In this document: positions 16,243 through 24,710 of the stretch, one piece after another | Numbering within the stretch: position 1 is the first letter of the stretch | Layout: every line of letters begins with the position of its first letter | From: Acidovorax sp. | Lineage (GTDB): Bacteria > Pseudomonadota > Gammaproteobacteria > Burkholderiales > Burkholderiaceae_C | NCBI GenBank assembly: GCA_031277855.1 | Contig: JAITLO010000004.1 | Coordinates: 54,959-118,958 of the forward strand | Length of the DNA: 64,000 nt | Reading direction: 5' to 3' | Translations under genes and position numbers: made by a program | The notes under the pieces: generated by a model | What the model was told of the DNA's origin: nothing | The model's database searches: none | What the model saw: the letters and a program-made list of their open reading frames with translations, nothing else

Positions 16243-17226
16243 TTAACGCCAGGGTGACTGGCTCAGTTCCTCAAACAGCTCGGCATAGATGCGGTAGCGG
16301 TTGGCGTCGATGGCATGCGGGCTGCCTTCGTTGTCCACCTCGGCCATCACGGCGCAGCCGGGTTCGTGCAAATGGGTGCAGTTGTAGAACTTGCATTCCT
16401 GGGCACGGGCGCCGATGTCGGGCATGCAGCGCGGCAGGTCGGTGGGGGCGATGTGGTAGAGGCCGAATTCCTGAAAGCCGGGCGAGTCGATCAGCGCGGT
16501 GCTGCGGGCAGCGTCCATCCAGTACCAGGTGGTGGTGGTGGTGGTGTGCTTGCCGGAGTTCAGGGCCTGGGAGATTTCGTTGGTGGCCGCGCTGGCACCG
16601 GGCACCAGCAGGTTGATCAGCGTGCTCTTGCCGGAGCCCGAGGGGCCCAGCACCAGGGTGCGTTTGCCGGCGAACAGGTCCTCCAGCGCCTCGCGCTGCT
16701 CGGGGTCGTCGCTGGTCAGGTTCAGCGGAATCACCGGGTAGTGGTCGCTACCGTCGGCATTCTGAATGGCGCGGTAGGCGGACAGCCGCATCCAGGCGTC
16801 AAAAAACGGCTCTTCCAGATCGCTTTTGTTCAGCGCGATGATGGGCTGGATATGGGCGTCTTCGGCGGCAATCAGGGCGCGTGCCAGCTGGCTTTCGGAG
16901 AACACCGGCTCGGCCGCGATCAGAATCAGCACCTGGTCGATGTTGGCCGCAAACATCTTGGTGCGTATCTCGTCGCGGCGGTAGAGCAGATTGCGGCGCT
17001 CCAGCACCTTCTCTATCGTGCCTTCCTCGCCCTGGCCGGGCGGCGGCGCCTGCCACAGCACGCGGTCGCCCACCACGGCCTGGCTTTTCTTGCCGCGCGG
17101 GTGGCAGATGCGGCGGCTGCCGTCATCGGTTTCGACCACGCAGTGGCGGCCGTGGCTGCCGACCACCAGCCCTTCTTGTGTGCAATGGCTGGCGGATGCG
17201 GGAGCGGCGGTGCGGCGTTTGCTCAC
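16243..17226 (-). CDS. rsgA: Small ribosomal subunit biogenesis GTPase RsgA
   Basis: A 327-residue circularly permuted GTPase that checks late 30S assembly. An N-terminal OB fold (about residues 15-70) is followed by the permuted G motifs: NKSDLEEPF (G4), GPSGSGKSTLINLL (G1), an unusual run of threonines in KHTTTTTTWYW (G2 region), and DSPGFQEFGL (G3). The C-terminal zinc knuckle is seen as CKFYNCTHLHEPGC. The six-threonine run is encoded by GTG-rich repeats on the plus strand. It overlaps the upstream pterin dehydratase gene by 4 nt (ATGA), so the two are translationally coupled. Confidence 0.95.
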   Translation of the reverse strand: MSKRRTAAPASASHCTQEGLVVGSHGRHCVVETDDGSRRICHPRGKKSQAVVGDRVLWQAPPPGQGEEGTIEKVLERRNLLYRRDEIRTKMFAANIDQVLILIAAEPVFSESQLARALIAAEDAHIQPIIALNKSDLEEPFFDAWMRLSAYRAIQNADGSDHYPVIPLNLTSDDPEQREALEDLFAGKRTLVLGPSGSGKSTLINLLVPGASAATNEISQALNSGKHTTTTTTWYWMDAARSTALIDSPGFQEFGLYHIAPTDLPRCMPDIGARAQECKFYNCTHLHEPGCAVMAEVDNEGSPHAIDANRYRIYAELFEELSQSPWR

Positions 17227-17573
17227 AGGCTGCCCACCAAAGCGTCGGTGCGCTGGGCGCAGTCCAGATCGGTGTCGGAAATGCCGCCGGCGTCATGCGT
17301 GTTCCAGCGTACGGTGCAGCGGCCGTAATCCACCTGCAGGCTGGGGTGGTGGTCCTCTTGGTGGGCAATCCAGGCCAGGGCGTTCACAAAGGCCATGGTC
17401 TGAAAGTAATTGGCGAAGTGAAAGCTTTTTTCCAGGGCGCTGTGGCTGCCTTCACCGCTGATGCTCCAGCCCGGCAACTGGCGCAGGCCCTGGGTCAGTG
17501 CGGTGCTGCTCAAGGCCTGGCGGCGGGGCAGGCTGGACCAGTCTTTGATCTGCAACTGGGTGGGCGTGTTCAT
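17223..17573 (-). CDS. 4a-hydroxytetrahydrobiopterin (pterin-4a-carbinolamine) dehydratase
   Basis: A 116-residue PCD/DCoH family protein that dehydrates 4a-hydroxytetrahydrobiopterin. The signature region is WIAHQEDHHPSLQVDYGRC, with the active-site histidine pair, followed by VRWNTHDAGGISDTDLDCA. The N-terminal part with LPGWSISG and the SFHFANYFQTMAFVN helix fits the family. No phenylalanine hydroxylase gene is next to it, so it may serve a housekeeping role. Its start overlaps the M48 stop and its stop overlaps the rsgA start, both by 4 nt, which makes a tight three-gene operon. Confidence 0.88.
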   Translation of the reverse strand: MNTPTQLQIKDWSSLPRRQALSSTALTQGLRQLPGWSISGEGSHSALEKSFHFANYFQTMAFVNALAWIAHQEDHHPSLQVDYGRCTVRWNTHDAGGISDTDLDCAQRTDALVGSL

Positions 17574-18898
17574 GCGTGGGCTCCTGCGGAGGCGGTGGGC
17601 GTGGGGGCTGGCATGCGAGCCAAGCGCTCCAGCGCCGGGGGGTGAGAGTAGTAGAACTTGGCGAACACCGGGTCGGGTGTCAGCGTGGAGGCATTGTCCT
17701 CATACAGCTTGAGCAGGGCGCTGGCCAGGGCTGCGCCATCGGCCTGGGCCATGGCATAGGCATCGGCCTGGAATTCATCACGGCGCGAGCCCATGGCCGC
17801 CAGCGGCGAGACAAAGAAGCTGAACACCGGCAGCACCAGCATGAACAGCAGCAGGGCGACGGCGTTGTCATCACCCTGGGGCAGGCCCATGGCCAGGCCC
17901 ACGCTGGGCAGCACGCCCAGGCCGGCGTAGAACCAGGTTTGCTGCGACAGCCAGCCCAGCAGGGCAAAGCCGGCCAGGCTGAGTGCAAACATCAGCACCA
18001 TGCGCTTGGTGATATGGCGGTGCTTGAAGTGGCCCAACTCATGGGCCAGCACGGCCTCCACCTCGTCGCCGCTCAGTTGCTTGAGCAAGGTGTCGTAGAA
18101 CACCACGCGCTTGGATGAGCCAAAGCCGGTGAAATAGGCATTGGCGTGGGCAGAGCGGCGGCTGCCATCCATGACGAACAGGCCCTTGGCGGCAAAGCCG
18201 CAGCGCTGCATCAAGCTGGTGACGCGGGTCTTCAGCGCCTCGTCGGCCAGGGGCTCGAATTTGTTGAACAGCGGGGCGATAAAACTGGGGAAGACCCATA
18301 TCAGCAGCAGGTTGAACCCCGTCCACAGACTCCAGGCCCACAACCACCACAGGCTGCCGGTGGCCTGCATCAGCCACAGCACGGCTGCGGCCAGCGGCAG
18401 GCCAATTAACGCGCCCAGCAAGGTGGACTTGCACAGGTCGGCCAGCCACAGGCGCGGCGTCATCTGGTTGAAGCCAAAGCGCTGCTCCAGACCAAAGCTC
18501 TGGTAGTACGACAGCGGCAGCTCCACCAGGCCGGAAATCAGGGCAAATGTGGCCAGAACGGCCAGCTGCTGGGCAAGGCCTGCTCCCATTTCCGTCAGTA
18601 GCAAGCGGTGCAGCGCATCCAGTCCGCCCAGCAGCGTCCAGGCCAGGAGCATGGCGGTGGACAGGCTCAGCTGCAGCAGGCCCAGCTTGGCCTTGGCCAG
18701 GGTGTAGTCGGCGGCTTTCTGGTGGGCAGCCAGGCTGATGCGGCTGGCAAAAGGCGTGGGCACGGCAGCACGGTGCACGGCCACATGGCGCACCTGGCGG
18801 TTGCTCAGCCACAGCTTGAGCAGCAACTGCAATGCCAGGGCGGTGGCAAAGGCCAGAGTCAGCAGCAGCGAGGGTGGAAAAGAGTCATTTGCGGGCAT
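17570..18898 (-). CDS. M48 family (Ste24-like) integral membrane metalloprotease
   Basis: A 442-residue membrane zinc protease related to CAAX prenyl protease 1 and Ste24. The N-terminal half has several hydrophobic segments (M48 N-terminal domain). The catalytic HELGH lies in [18 protein letters not shown], and the third zinc ligand is probably the glutamate in [13 protein letters not shown]. The tail ends in [14 protein letters not shown], the usual last conserved block. It likely degrades or processes membrane proteins; bacterial substrates are not known from sequence. It is the first gene of the operon with the pterin dehydratase and rsgA, and is divergent from orn with a 29-nt gap. Confidence 0.9.
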   Translation of the reverse strand: MPANDSFPPSLLLTLAFATALALQLLLKLWLSNRQVRHVAVHRAAVPTPFASRISLAAHQKAADYTLAKAKLGLLQLSLSTAMLLAWTLLGGLDALHRLLLTEMGAGLAQQLAVLATFALISGLVELPLSYYQSFGLEQRFGFNQMTPRLWLADLCKSTLLGALIGLPLAAAVLWLMQATGSLWWLWAWSLWTGFNLLLIWVFPSFIAPLFNKFEPLADEALKTRVTSLMQRCGFAAKGLFVMDGSRRSAHANAYFTGFGSSKRVVFYDTLLKQLSGDEVEAVLAHELGHFKHRHITKRMVLMFALSLAGFALLGWLSQQTWFYAGLGVLPSVGLAMGLPQGDDNAVALLLFMLVLPVFSFFVSPLAAMGSRRDEFQADAYAMAQADGAALASALLKLYEDNASTLTPDPVFAKFYYSHPPALERLARMPAPTPTASAGAHA

Positions 18899-18927
18899 GT
18901 GCGGCGAGTGTAGGCGACAATTTGCAG

Positions 18928-19506
18928 ATGCCTGATGCCGCTTTGAATGAAACCCCTGTGCTGGCCAAGTCGGACCTGAACCTGGTCTGGCTGGACTGCG
19001 AAATGACGGGGCTGCAGCCCGAAACCGACCGCCTGATCGAGATCGCCGTGGTCATTACCAATGCCGATTTGTCGGTGCGCGTGGAGGGGCCTGTGTTCGC
19101 CATCCACCAAAGTGATGAACTCCTCAATGGCATGGATGCCTGGAACAAGGGTACGCATGGGCGCAGTGGCCTGATCGAGCGGGTCAAGGCTTCCACCATC
19201 ACCGAAGCCGATGCGGAAAAGCAGTTGATTGCCTTCTTGAGCAAATATGTGCCCAAGGGCAAGGTGCCCATGTGTGGCAATAGCATAGGCCAGGACCGCC
19301 GCTTTCTGGTGCGCTACATGCCCAAGCTGGAGGCCTATTTTCACTACCGCAATGTGGATGTCAGCACACTCAAGGAGCTGGCCCGCCGCTGGAAGCCGGC
19401 CGTGGTCACCGGCTTCAAGAAAGCCCAGCGCCACACTGCCCTGGCCGATGTGATGGAGTCCATCGACGAGCTGGCGCATTACCGGGCGCATTTTTTGGCG
19501 CTGTAA
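18928..19506 (+). CDS. orn: Oligoribonuclease
   Basis: A 192-residue DEDDh 3'-5' exonuclease that degrades di- and short oligoribonucleotides, including pGpG. Exo I is [11 protein letters not shown], with [15 protein letters not shown] following; Exo II lies around [17 protein letters not shown]; Exo III is [18 protein letters not shown], with the catalytic His and Asp. The ATG at 18928 (MPDAALNE) is chosen by alignment and because the upstream frame runs into the divergent M48 gene. No ribosome site is clear, and the intergenic gap is only 29 nt. Confidence 0.94.
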   Translation: MPDAALNETPVLAKSDLNLVWLDCEMTGLQPETDRLIEIAVVITNADLSVRVEGPVFAIHQSDELLNGMDAWNKGTHGRSGLIERVKASTITEADAEKQLIAFLSKYVPKGKVPMCGNSIGQDRRFLVRYMPKLEAYFHYRNVDVSTLKELARRWKPAVVTGFKKAQRHTALADVMESIDELAHYRAHFLAL

Positions 19507-19553
19507 GCGTCGCTCGGGGCCTTGGATTGTTACCGCCTCGTTGAGGCCAGGGG

Positions 19554-19583
19554 TTTACGTAAAAACCCGAAGTGTGCGATAAT
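19554..19583 (+). promoter_or_regulatory. Probable promoter of the DEAD-box helicase gene
   Basis: TTTACG (19554-19559) and GATAAT (19578-19583) with an 18-nt spacer, 48 nt after orn. It would give a leader of about 220 nt before the helicase start at 19812. Confidence 0.55.
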
Positions 19584-19589
19584 TTTCGT

Positions 19590-19811
19590 CTTGCCTTTTA
19601 CAGCGCCGCAGAGCAGCGGCAGGGCAACCGCGCATCTCCCCTCACACACCGGGCCCCATTTTGGTGGGCATGGCTTGCAGCATGCACAGCCACCTGCCGC
19701 GAAGCACGCCCTCCAGGCTTTAGACAGCCGAAGCGTTTGACGGTTGATGTTTTTGATGACCGTCATGCAGCGCCAACCACCTGGGTTGCGGCGCTGCCGC
19801 ATGAGAAAACT
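19590..19811 (+). promoter_or_regulatory. Long structured 5' leader of the DEAD-box helicase mRNA
   Basis: Two clear hairpins lie in the second half of the leader: GACGGT (19739-19744) with ACCGTC (19759-19764), and GCAGCGCC-AACC (19767-19778) with GGTT-GC-GGCGCTGC (19784-19797). The second is 14 nt before the ATG and could hide the ribosome site. Long leaders of this kind are known for cold-induced RNA helicases; regulation here is inferred. Confidence 0.5.
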
Positions 19812-21731
19812 ATGAACGACTCTATCCAAGAGCAGGGCATTGCTGCGCCTGCCGAAATTTCGTCCGCCGAAACATCGCAACTGGACGCCCTGCTGGCTGC
19901 CCAAGACGAACCCACTGCAGAAGCGCAACCTGAAGTGGAAAACGGCTTTGTCCAACTGGGCCTGGCCGATGAGCTGATCCGCGCCGTCAGCGACCTGGGC
20001 TACACCCAGCCTACCGCTGTGCAACAGCAAGCCATTCCCCTGGCCATGGGTGAGGGTGCCGATGCCAATGGCTTTATTGACCTGATGGTCTCCAGCCAGA
20101 CCGGCTCGGGCAAGACCGCAGCCTTCCTGCTGCCCGTGCTGCACACCCTGGTGCAGCAACGCGCCCAGGCCGATGCCGAAGCCAAGGCCGAATTCGACCG
20201 CCTGTGCGCCGAAGCCGCAGCCCGCGGTGAGCCCGCTCCCAAGCGTGCCAAGCGCAAGGACCCGACCAACGCCCGCAACTTCAAGGCAGCCGTGCCCGGC
20301 GCCCTGGTGCTGTGCCCCACGCGTGAGCTGGCCCAGCAGGTGGCGCATGACGCCATCGAACTGGTCAAGCACTGCCGCGGCATCCGCATTGCCAACGTGG
20401 TGGGCGGTATTCCCTACCAGCTGCAAATCGCCAAGCTGCAAAACGCTGACCTGGTGGTGGCCACGCCTGGCCGCCTGCTGGACCTGCAGCGCTCGATGCA
20501 GATCAAGCTGGATAAGGTGCAGTTCCTGGTGGTGGACGAAGCCGACCGCATGCTGGATCTGGGCTTTGCCGACGACCTGGCCGAAGTCAATGCACTGACC
20601 GCACAGCGCAAGCAGACCATGATGTTCAGCGCCACGTTCGCCCCCCGCATTCAGCAGCTGGCCATGCGTGTGATGCACGAAGGCGGCGCGAATGTGAAGA
20701 AGATCACCATCGCCACGCCTCAGGAAAAGCACGCCAACATCAAGCAGGCACTGTTCTGGGCTGACAACATGCAGCACAAGCGCAAGCTGCTGGACCACTG
20801 GCTGCGTGACGCTTCCATCAACCAGGCCATCGTGTTTGCTTCCACCCAGGTGGAGTGCGACGGCCTGGCCAACGACCTGCAGCAAGACGGTTTCTCCGCC
20901 GTGGCCCTGCACGGTGCGCTGAGCCAGGGTCTGCGCAATCGCCGTCTGATGGCGCTGCGCAACGGCCAGGTGCAAGTGCTGGTGGCCACCGATGTGGCGG
21001 CACGCGGCATTGACGTGCCCACCATCACCCACGTGTTCAACTACGGCCTGCCCATGAAGGCCGAAGACTACACCCACCGCATTGGCCGTACCGGCCGTGC
21101 TGGCCGCGAAGGCGTGGCTGTGACTTTTGCCGAATTCCGCGACCGTCGTCGCGTGTTCGACATTGAAGGCTACACCCGCCAGCAATTCAAGGCCGAGACC
21201 ATTCCCGGCATGGAACCCCAGCAACGCTTCCCGGCAGCGGGTGAGCGTGACGGTCGCCGTGGCGGTGGTGGTGGCCGTGGCGGCTTTGGTGGTGGTCGCA
21301 GTGGCGACGGTTATGGCCGCAAGCAAGGCTTTGGCGATCGCGGTGGCTTCGGCGGTGGCCGTGACCGTGGTTTTGGCGGCGATCGTGAACGCAGCTTCGG
21401 TGGCGACCGCGGTGGCTTTGGTGAGAACCGTGGCTTTGGTGGCGGCGAGCGCCGCAGCTTCGGTGGTGATCGTCCGGAGCGCAGCTTTGGCGGTGAGCGC
21501 GGCGGTTTTGCTGGCAACGACCGTGGCGGCGAGCGTCGCAGCTTCGGTGGCGATCGTCCGGAGCGCAGCTTTGGCGGTGGCCGTGACCGCGAAGGTTTTG
21601 CACCACGTGGCGACAGCCGCGGCTTTGGTGACTCCCGTGGTTTCGGCGGCAAGCCGAGCGGCCCCAAGCCTTACGCTCCGCGTGACGGTGCTGGCCGTGG
21701 CGGCAAGGGTTTTTCGCGCAACGAACGTTGA
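19812..21731 (+). CDS. DEAD-box ATP-dependent RNA helicase (RhlE-like) with RGG-rich tail
   Basis: A 639-residue helicase for RNA unwinding, probably in ribosome assembly, RNA decay or cold adaptation. All core motifs are visible: Q motif YTQPTAVQQQAIP, motif I SSQTGSGKT, PTRELAQQV, motif II VVDEADRML, motif III SAT, and motif VI HRIGRTGRAGREG. Two insertions are notable: an alanine/lysine-rich stretch before PTREL and an acidic N-terminal extension. The last 165 residues are glycine/arginine-rich, made of repeats such as RSFGGDRPERSFGG that occur twice with nearly identical DNA. The ATG at 19812 (MNDSIQEQ) is preferred; the frame is open upstream through the leader. Confidence 0.93.
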   Translation: MNDSIQEQGIAAPAEISSAETSQLDALLAAQDEPTAEAQPEVENGFVQLGLADELIRAVSDLGYTQPTAVQQQAIPLAMGEGADANGFIDLMVSSQTGSGKTAAFLLPVLHTLVQQRAQADAEAKAEFDRLCAEAAARGEPAPKRAKRKDPTNARNFKAAVPGALVLCPTRELAQQVAHDAIELVKHCRGIRIANVVGGIPYQLQIAKLQNADLVVATPGRLLDLQRSMQIKLDKVQFLVVDEADRMLDLGFADDLAEVNALTAQRKQTMMFSATFAPRIQQLAMRVMHEGGANVKKITIATPQEKHANIKQALFWADNMQHKRKLLDHWLRDASINQAIVFASTQVECDGLANDLQQDGFSAVALHGALSQGLRNRRLMALRNGQVQVLVATDVAARGIDVPTITHVFNYGLPMKAEDYTHRIGRTGRAGREGVAVTFAEFRDRRRVFDIEGYTRQQFKAETIPGMEPQQRFPAAGERDGRRGGGGGRGGFGGGRSGDGYGRKQGFGDRGGFGGGRDRGFGGDRERSFGGDRGGFGENRGFGGGERRSFGGDRPERSFGGERGGFAGNDRGGERRSFGGDRPERSFGGGRDREGFAPRGDSRGFGDSRGFGGKPSGPKPYAPRDGAGRGGKGFSRNER

Positions 21732-21795
21732 GCATTTGCGGACTCCTGCGGCAGGATCGTTAAGATACGAACTTGCTACAGGAGGAGTTCCAAAA

Positions 21796-22098
21796 ATGAA
21801 ATTGACCCAGATTGCCGTGATGGCCGCTGCTTTTGCTCTGGCCGGTTGTGCAGCCCTGCAACCCCAGGACCCCATGGCCAAGGATGCGGCGCCCTATGTG
21901 GAGACGCCAGACTACGACTACGCCCTGGTCTGCGATCTGCGCCACGACGATCTGCGTAAATGCGAGGCCACGCTCAAGCAACTGTGCGGCGACCGAGGTT
22001 TCCTGGACCTGCGTATTCGCCCATTGCGCGAACCAGGTAGCGCTACGGAAAGCTCCACGCACCGGCTGCTGCAAGTGCAGTGCAAGGCGCGTAGCTGA
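21796..22098 (+). CDS. Small outer-membrane-type lipoprotein, function unknown
   Basis: A 100-residue protein with a lipoprotein signal peptide: MKLTQIAVMAAAFALAGCAA, lipobox LAGC with the acylated Cys at residue 18. The mature part has three further cysteines (VCDLR, KCEATL, LCGDRG) and QVQCKARS at the end, so disulfides are possible. No family is recognised. AGGAGGAG near 21780-21786 gives a good ribosome site. It lies 64 nt after the helicase, with its own leader AT-rich, and is followed by a perfect hairpin. Cellular role is unknown. Confidence 0.8.
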   Translation: MKLTQIAVMAAAFALAGCAALQPQDPMAKDAAPYVETPDYDYALVCDLRHDDLRKCEATLKQLCGDRGFLDLRIRPLREPGSATESSTHRLLQVQCKARS

Positions 22099-22112
22099 GC
22101 TTGATCTACCCG

Positions 22113-22147
22113 CAACGGGCACCATGGAAATGCCATGGTGCCCGTTG
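22113..22147 (+). terminator. Perfect 15-bp hairpin after the lipoprotein gene
   Basis: CAACGGGCACCATGG (22113-22127), loop AAATG, CCATGGTGCCCGTTG (22133-22147). The stem is perfect, but no T run follows (TCATTG). It probably ends or stabilises the lipoprotein transcript. Confidence 0.6.
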
Positions 22148-22312
22148 TCATTGTGGGCTTATTACAATGCGCCCATCGTCGCGGCCGGAGTCAGCGCAGT
22201 GCTCGCGCACCAACACCGCTTGTGACTGAATGAATGAGTACGCCAACCGGCCTTGCCGGATGGCCTGCATGGCGGGTGACGCCAGGCACACCCCAATCAC
22301 CAAAGGAATTCC

Positions 22313-23407
22313 ATGAGCCTCAAATGCGGCATTGTGGGCCTGCCCAACGTCGGCAAGTCCACCCTGTTCAACGCCCTGACCAAGGCCGGCATCGCCGCCG
22401 AAAACTACCCCTTCTGCACCATCGAGCCCAATACCGGTGTGGTGGAAGTGCCGGACCCCCGTCTGGACCAGCTGGCCCAGATCATCACCCCCGAGCGCAT
22501 CGTGCCGGCGATTGTGGAGTTTGTGGACATTGCTGGCCTGGTGGCCGGTGCTTCCAAGGGCGAAGGCCTGGGCAACCAGTTCCTGGCCCATATCCGCGAG
22601 ACCGATGCCATCGTCAACGTGGTGCGCTGCTTTGAAGACCCCAACGTGATCCACGTGGCCAACAAGGTGGACCCGATTGCCGACATCGAAGTCATCCAGA
22701 CTGAGCTGTGCCTGGCCGACCTGGCCACGGTGGAAAAAGCGCTGAACCGCTACAGCAAGGCCGCCAAGTCGGGCAACGACAAGGAAGCCGCCAAGCTGGT
22801 GTCCCTGCTCACCCCCATCCAGGCTGTGCTCAACGAAGGCAAGCCCGCACGCATCGTGCCGGTCTCCAAGGAAGACGCCCCCCTGCTCAAGCAGTTCTGC
22901 CTGATCACGGCCAAGCCCGCCATGTTTGTGGGCAATGTGTCCGAAGACGGTTTCGAGAACAATCCGCTGCTTGATAGCCTCAAGGCCTATGCCGACGCAC
23001 AAGGTGCGCCGGTGGTGGCCATCTGCGCCAAGATCGAAGCCGAAATGTCGGAGATGAGCGACGAAGACCGTGACATGTTCCTGCAAGAGCTGGGTCTGCA
23101 GGAACCTGGTCTGAACCGCCTGATCCGCGCTGGCTTCAAGCTGCTGGGCCTGCAAACCTACTTCACCGCCGGTGTGAAGGAAGTGCGCGCCTGGACCGTG
23201 CCCGTGGGCGCCACCGCACCCCAGGCCGCAGGCGTGATCCACGGCGACTTCGAGCGTGGCTTCATCCGTGCCCAAACCATTGCCTTTGACGACTTCATCC
23301 AGTTCAAGGGCGAGCAAGGCGCCAAGGACGCCGGCAAGATGCGCGCCGAAGGCAAGGAATACATCGTCAAGGACGGCGATGTGCTGAACTTCCTGTTCAA
23401 CGTCTGA
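22313..23407 (+). CDS. ychF: Redox-regulated ATPase YchF (OLA1 family)
   Basis: A 364-residue Obg-family P-loop protein that prefers ATP and binds ribosomes. The P-loop [19 protein letters not shown] starts at residue 8; G3 is [20 protein letters not shown]; the C-terminal TGS domain begins around [20 protein letters not shown] and ends with DVLNFLFNV, both typical. AAAGGAA is about 5 nt before the ATG. It is followed by a strong hairpin at 23415-23442. Confidence 0.95.
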   Translation: MSLKCGIVGLPNVGKSTLFNALTKAGIAAENYPFCTIEPNTGVVEVPDPRLDQLAQIITPERIVPAIVEFVDIAGLVAGASKGEGLGNQFLAHIRETDAIVNVVRCFEDPNVIHVANKVDPIADIEVIQTELCLADLATVEKALNRYSKAAKSGNDKEAAKLVSLLTPIQAVLNEGKPARIVPVSKEDAPLLKQFCLITAKPAMFVGNVSEDGFENNPLLDSLKAYADAQGAPVVAICAKIEAEMSEMSDEDRDMFLQELGLQEPGLNRLIRAGFKLLGLQTYFTAGVKEVRAWTVPVGATAPQAAGVIHGDFERGFIRAQTIAFDDFIQFKGEQGAKDAGKMRAEGKEYIVKDGDVLNFLFNV

Positions 23408-23414
23408 TGCTCTG

Positions 23415-23445
23415 CAGCTGGCTCTGGCGCAAGAGCCAGCTGTTT
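23415..23445 (+). terminator. Rho-independent terminator of ychF
   Basis: CAGCTGGCTCT (23415-23425) pairs with AGAGCCAGCTG (23432-23442) across a 6-nt loop; three T follow. The stem is strong, the T run short. Confidence 0.75.
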
Positions 23446-23483
23446 GGGGTCGCTTTCTCGCGCGCCCCAGCCAGTGATTCACC

Positions 23484-24344
23484 ATGAGCGCTCTCGCTGA
23501 TTATCAGCAACTGTCTGTCGAGACCGGCATCGCCTTGCCGGTCTTGTTGCGCGATTTTCTGGCCTCCGGTCTGACGGTCTATGGCCCCGATTGGGCGTCC
23601 ACCTGGCGCCAGCGTTATCTGCAGCAGCCGCCGTTGCTCCTCAGCTTCTGGGATTTCGAATGGCTTCCCGCTCAGGAGAGCAGGGCCGTGATTCAGGAGT
23701 GGCTGAATCCCGCAGCCCAACAGGGCCAGCGCTTTTTGCCCTTTGCCCAAACGGGGGCTGGCGATGCCTGGTGTCTGGTCCCCATGGAAGGGGGCAAGGT
23801 TGGCGTGGCCTTGGTCTGGCATGACGCTGCTGAAAGCCGTCTTGACTATCAACGCTTTGCCGACTTTGTCTACGCGGGTTTTCTGAACACTTTTGCCGAT
23901 CTCAGCCATGGGCCCGAGGACTTCTCGCCTGCTCAGATCCAGCAGTCCTTGCAGGCTGATGTGGCACAGGCCACGCGGTATATGGAGGAAGAGCCGGCGG
24001 CTTATCTGCAGGCCTGCAGCCGTCGTCTTTTGGTGCAAAGAGCATTCAAAGATGGCCCACGGGCACAGTCTCGGCAAGTGGCTTCGCTGCTGTCACAACA
24101 TGAGCTGGAGATGGCGCTGCAGAAGCTGGTCGTTCCGAAGATGACTTTCCCGGTGCTTGCGCGCTGGGAGATCGCGAGCGAGGAGGCGCCATCTGCAGCC
24201 CCCGACTGGCGTAGCTATGCCCAACTGCCTGGGCAGAAAATTGCCGCCATCAAGGCCTATCAGCATACCTATGGCGTGAGTTTGAGCGAGGCCAAGGCTG
24301 CGGTAGACCACTACATCGCCGACCTGCAGCACCCGCTGAATTAG
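23484..24344 (+). CDS. SMI1/KNR4-like protein with L7/L12-like C-terminal motif
   Basis: A 286-residue soluble protein. The N-terminal two thirds fit the SMI1/KNR4 (SUKH) superfamily, with LPVLLRDFLASGL near the start, RFLPFAQTGAGDAWCLVPM in the middle, and hydrophobic-strand alternation. The C-terminus (about residues 245-282) has KIAAIKAYQHTYGVSLSEAK, which resembles the helix-turn-helix of ribosomal L7/L12 C-terminal domains. SUKH proteins are often immunity proteins for polymorphic toxins, but no toxin gene is adjacent, so that role is not established. The ATG at 23484 directly follows TTCACC without a good ribosome site. Confidence 0.7.
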   Translation: MSALADYQQLSVETGIALPVLLRDFLASGLTVYGPDWASTWRQRYLQQPPLLLSFWDFEWLPAQESRAVIQEWLNPAAQQGQRFLPFAQTGAGDAWCLVPMEGGKVGVALVWHDAAESRLDYQRFADFVYAGFLNTFADLSHGPEDFSPAQIQQSLQADVAQATRYMEEEPAAYLQACSRRLLVQRAFKDGPRAQSRQVASLLSQHELEMALQKLVVPKMTFPVLARWEIASEEAPSAAPDWRSYAQLPGQKIAAIKAYQHTYGVSLSEAKAAVDHYIADLQHPLN

Positions 24345-24710
24345 CAGCGAGGAGAGCACTGACATTGGCGTGTCTAGCAGGGCCGTGAAGGTCTGCTTAC
24401 AGCGTCTTTTTCTGTACGAAGTACTCGGTGCTTTCAGAGCAGCCCTGCATGCAGTTATGCGGGCCATCGCATCGCAGTATCTGAGCCTATGCCCTTTGCA
24501 TGGGGCGAACAGGCAATGCCACCCTTGGATCGATCACGGCAGGGAAGTATGTCTGTGCTGTACTGCCCATCATAAAAATGTCACAACTTGCTACTAGCAT
24601 TCGCTCACTCCCTTAAGAGTGGTGCTGGAGAACCTTGTGTCTTTCTCGGTGTTGGGTTGGCGTTCGCGTGTCTACGGCAGCGTTCGCGGTGACATTGCGG
24701 GGAGCTGAGG
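24345..24710 (+). other. 366-nt regulatory gap upstream of the signalling/exoprotein locus
   Basis: No gene is supported here. The 3' half carries the Pho-box-like sequence described separately, a possible -10 (TAGCAT, 24595-24600), and an inverted pair CACTC/GAGTG at 24606-24621. The first half shows nothing I can name. Confidence 0.5.
24567..24584 (+). promoter_or_regulatory. Pho box (PhoB site) upstream of the STN-sigma-FecR operon
   Basis: CCATCATAAAAATGTCAC matches the 18-bp Pho box consensus CTGTCATAWAWCTGTCAY at 15 of 18 positions; the two half-sites are 11 bp apart, as PhoB requires. A -10-like TAGCAT begins 10 nt after the box, the spacing of PhoB-activated promoters where the box replaces the -35. 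The STN gene starts 126 nt downstream. Phosphate control of the homologous P. aeruginosa vreAIR genes is established, which supports the call. Confidence 0.68.

Noticed and set aside
16527..16546. A GTG/GGT simple repeat as a phase-variable tract
   Set aside because: It encodes the threonine run in RsgA, a region that is threonine-rich in the family; there is no sign that its length varies.
19530..21881. A 783-codon minus-strand frame rich in alanine and threonine
   Set aside because: Antisense to the DEAD-box helicase; the alanine/threonine runs are the mirror of the RGG repeats.
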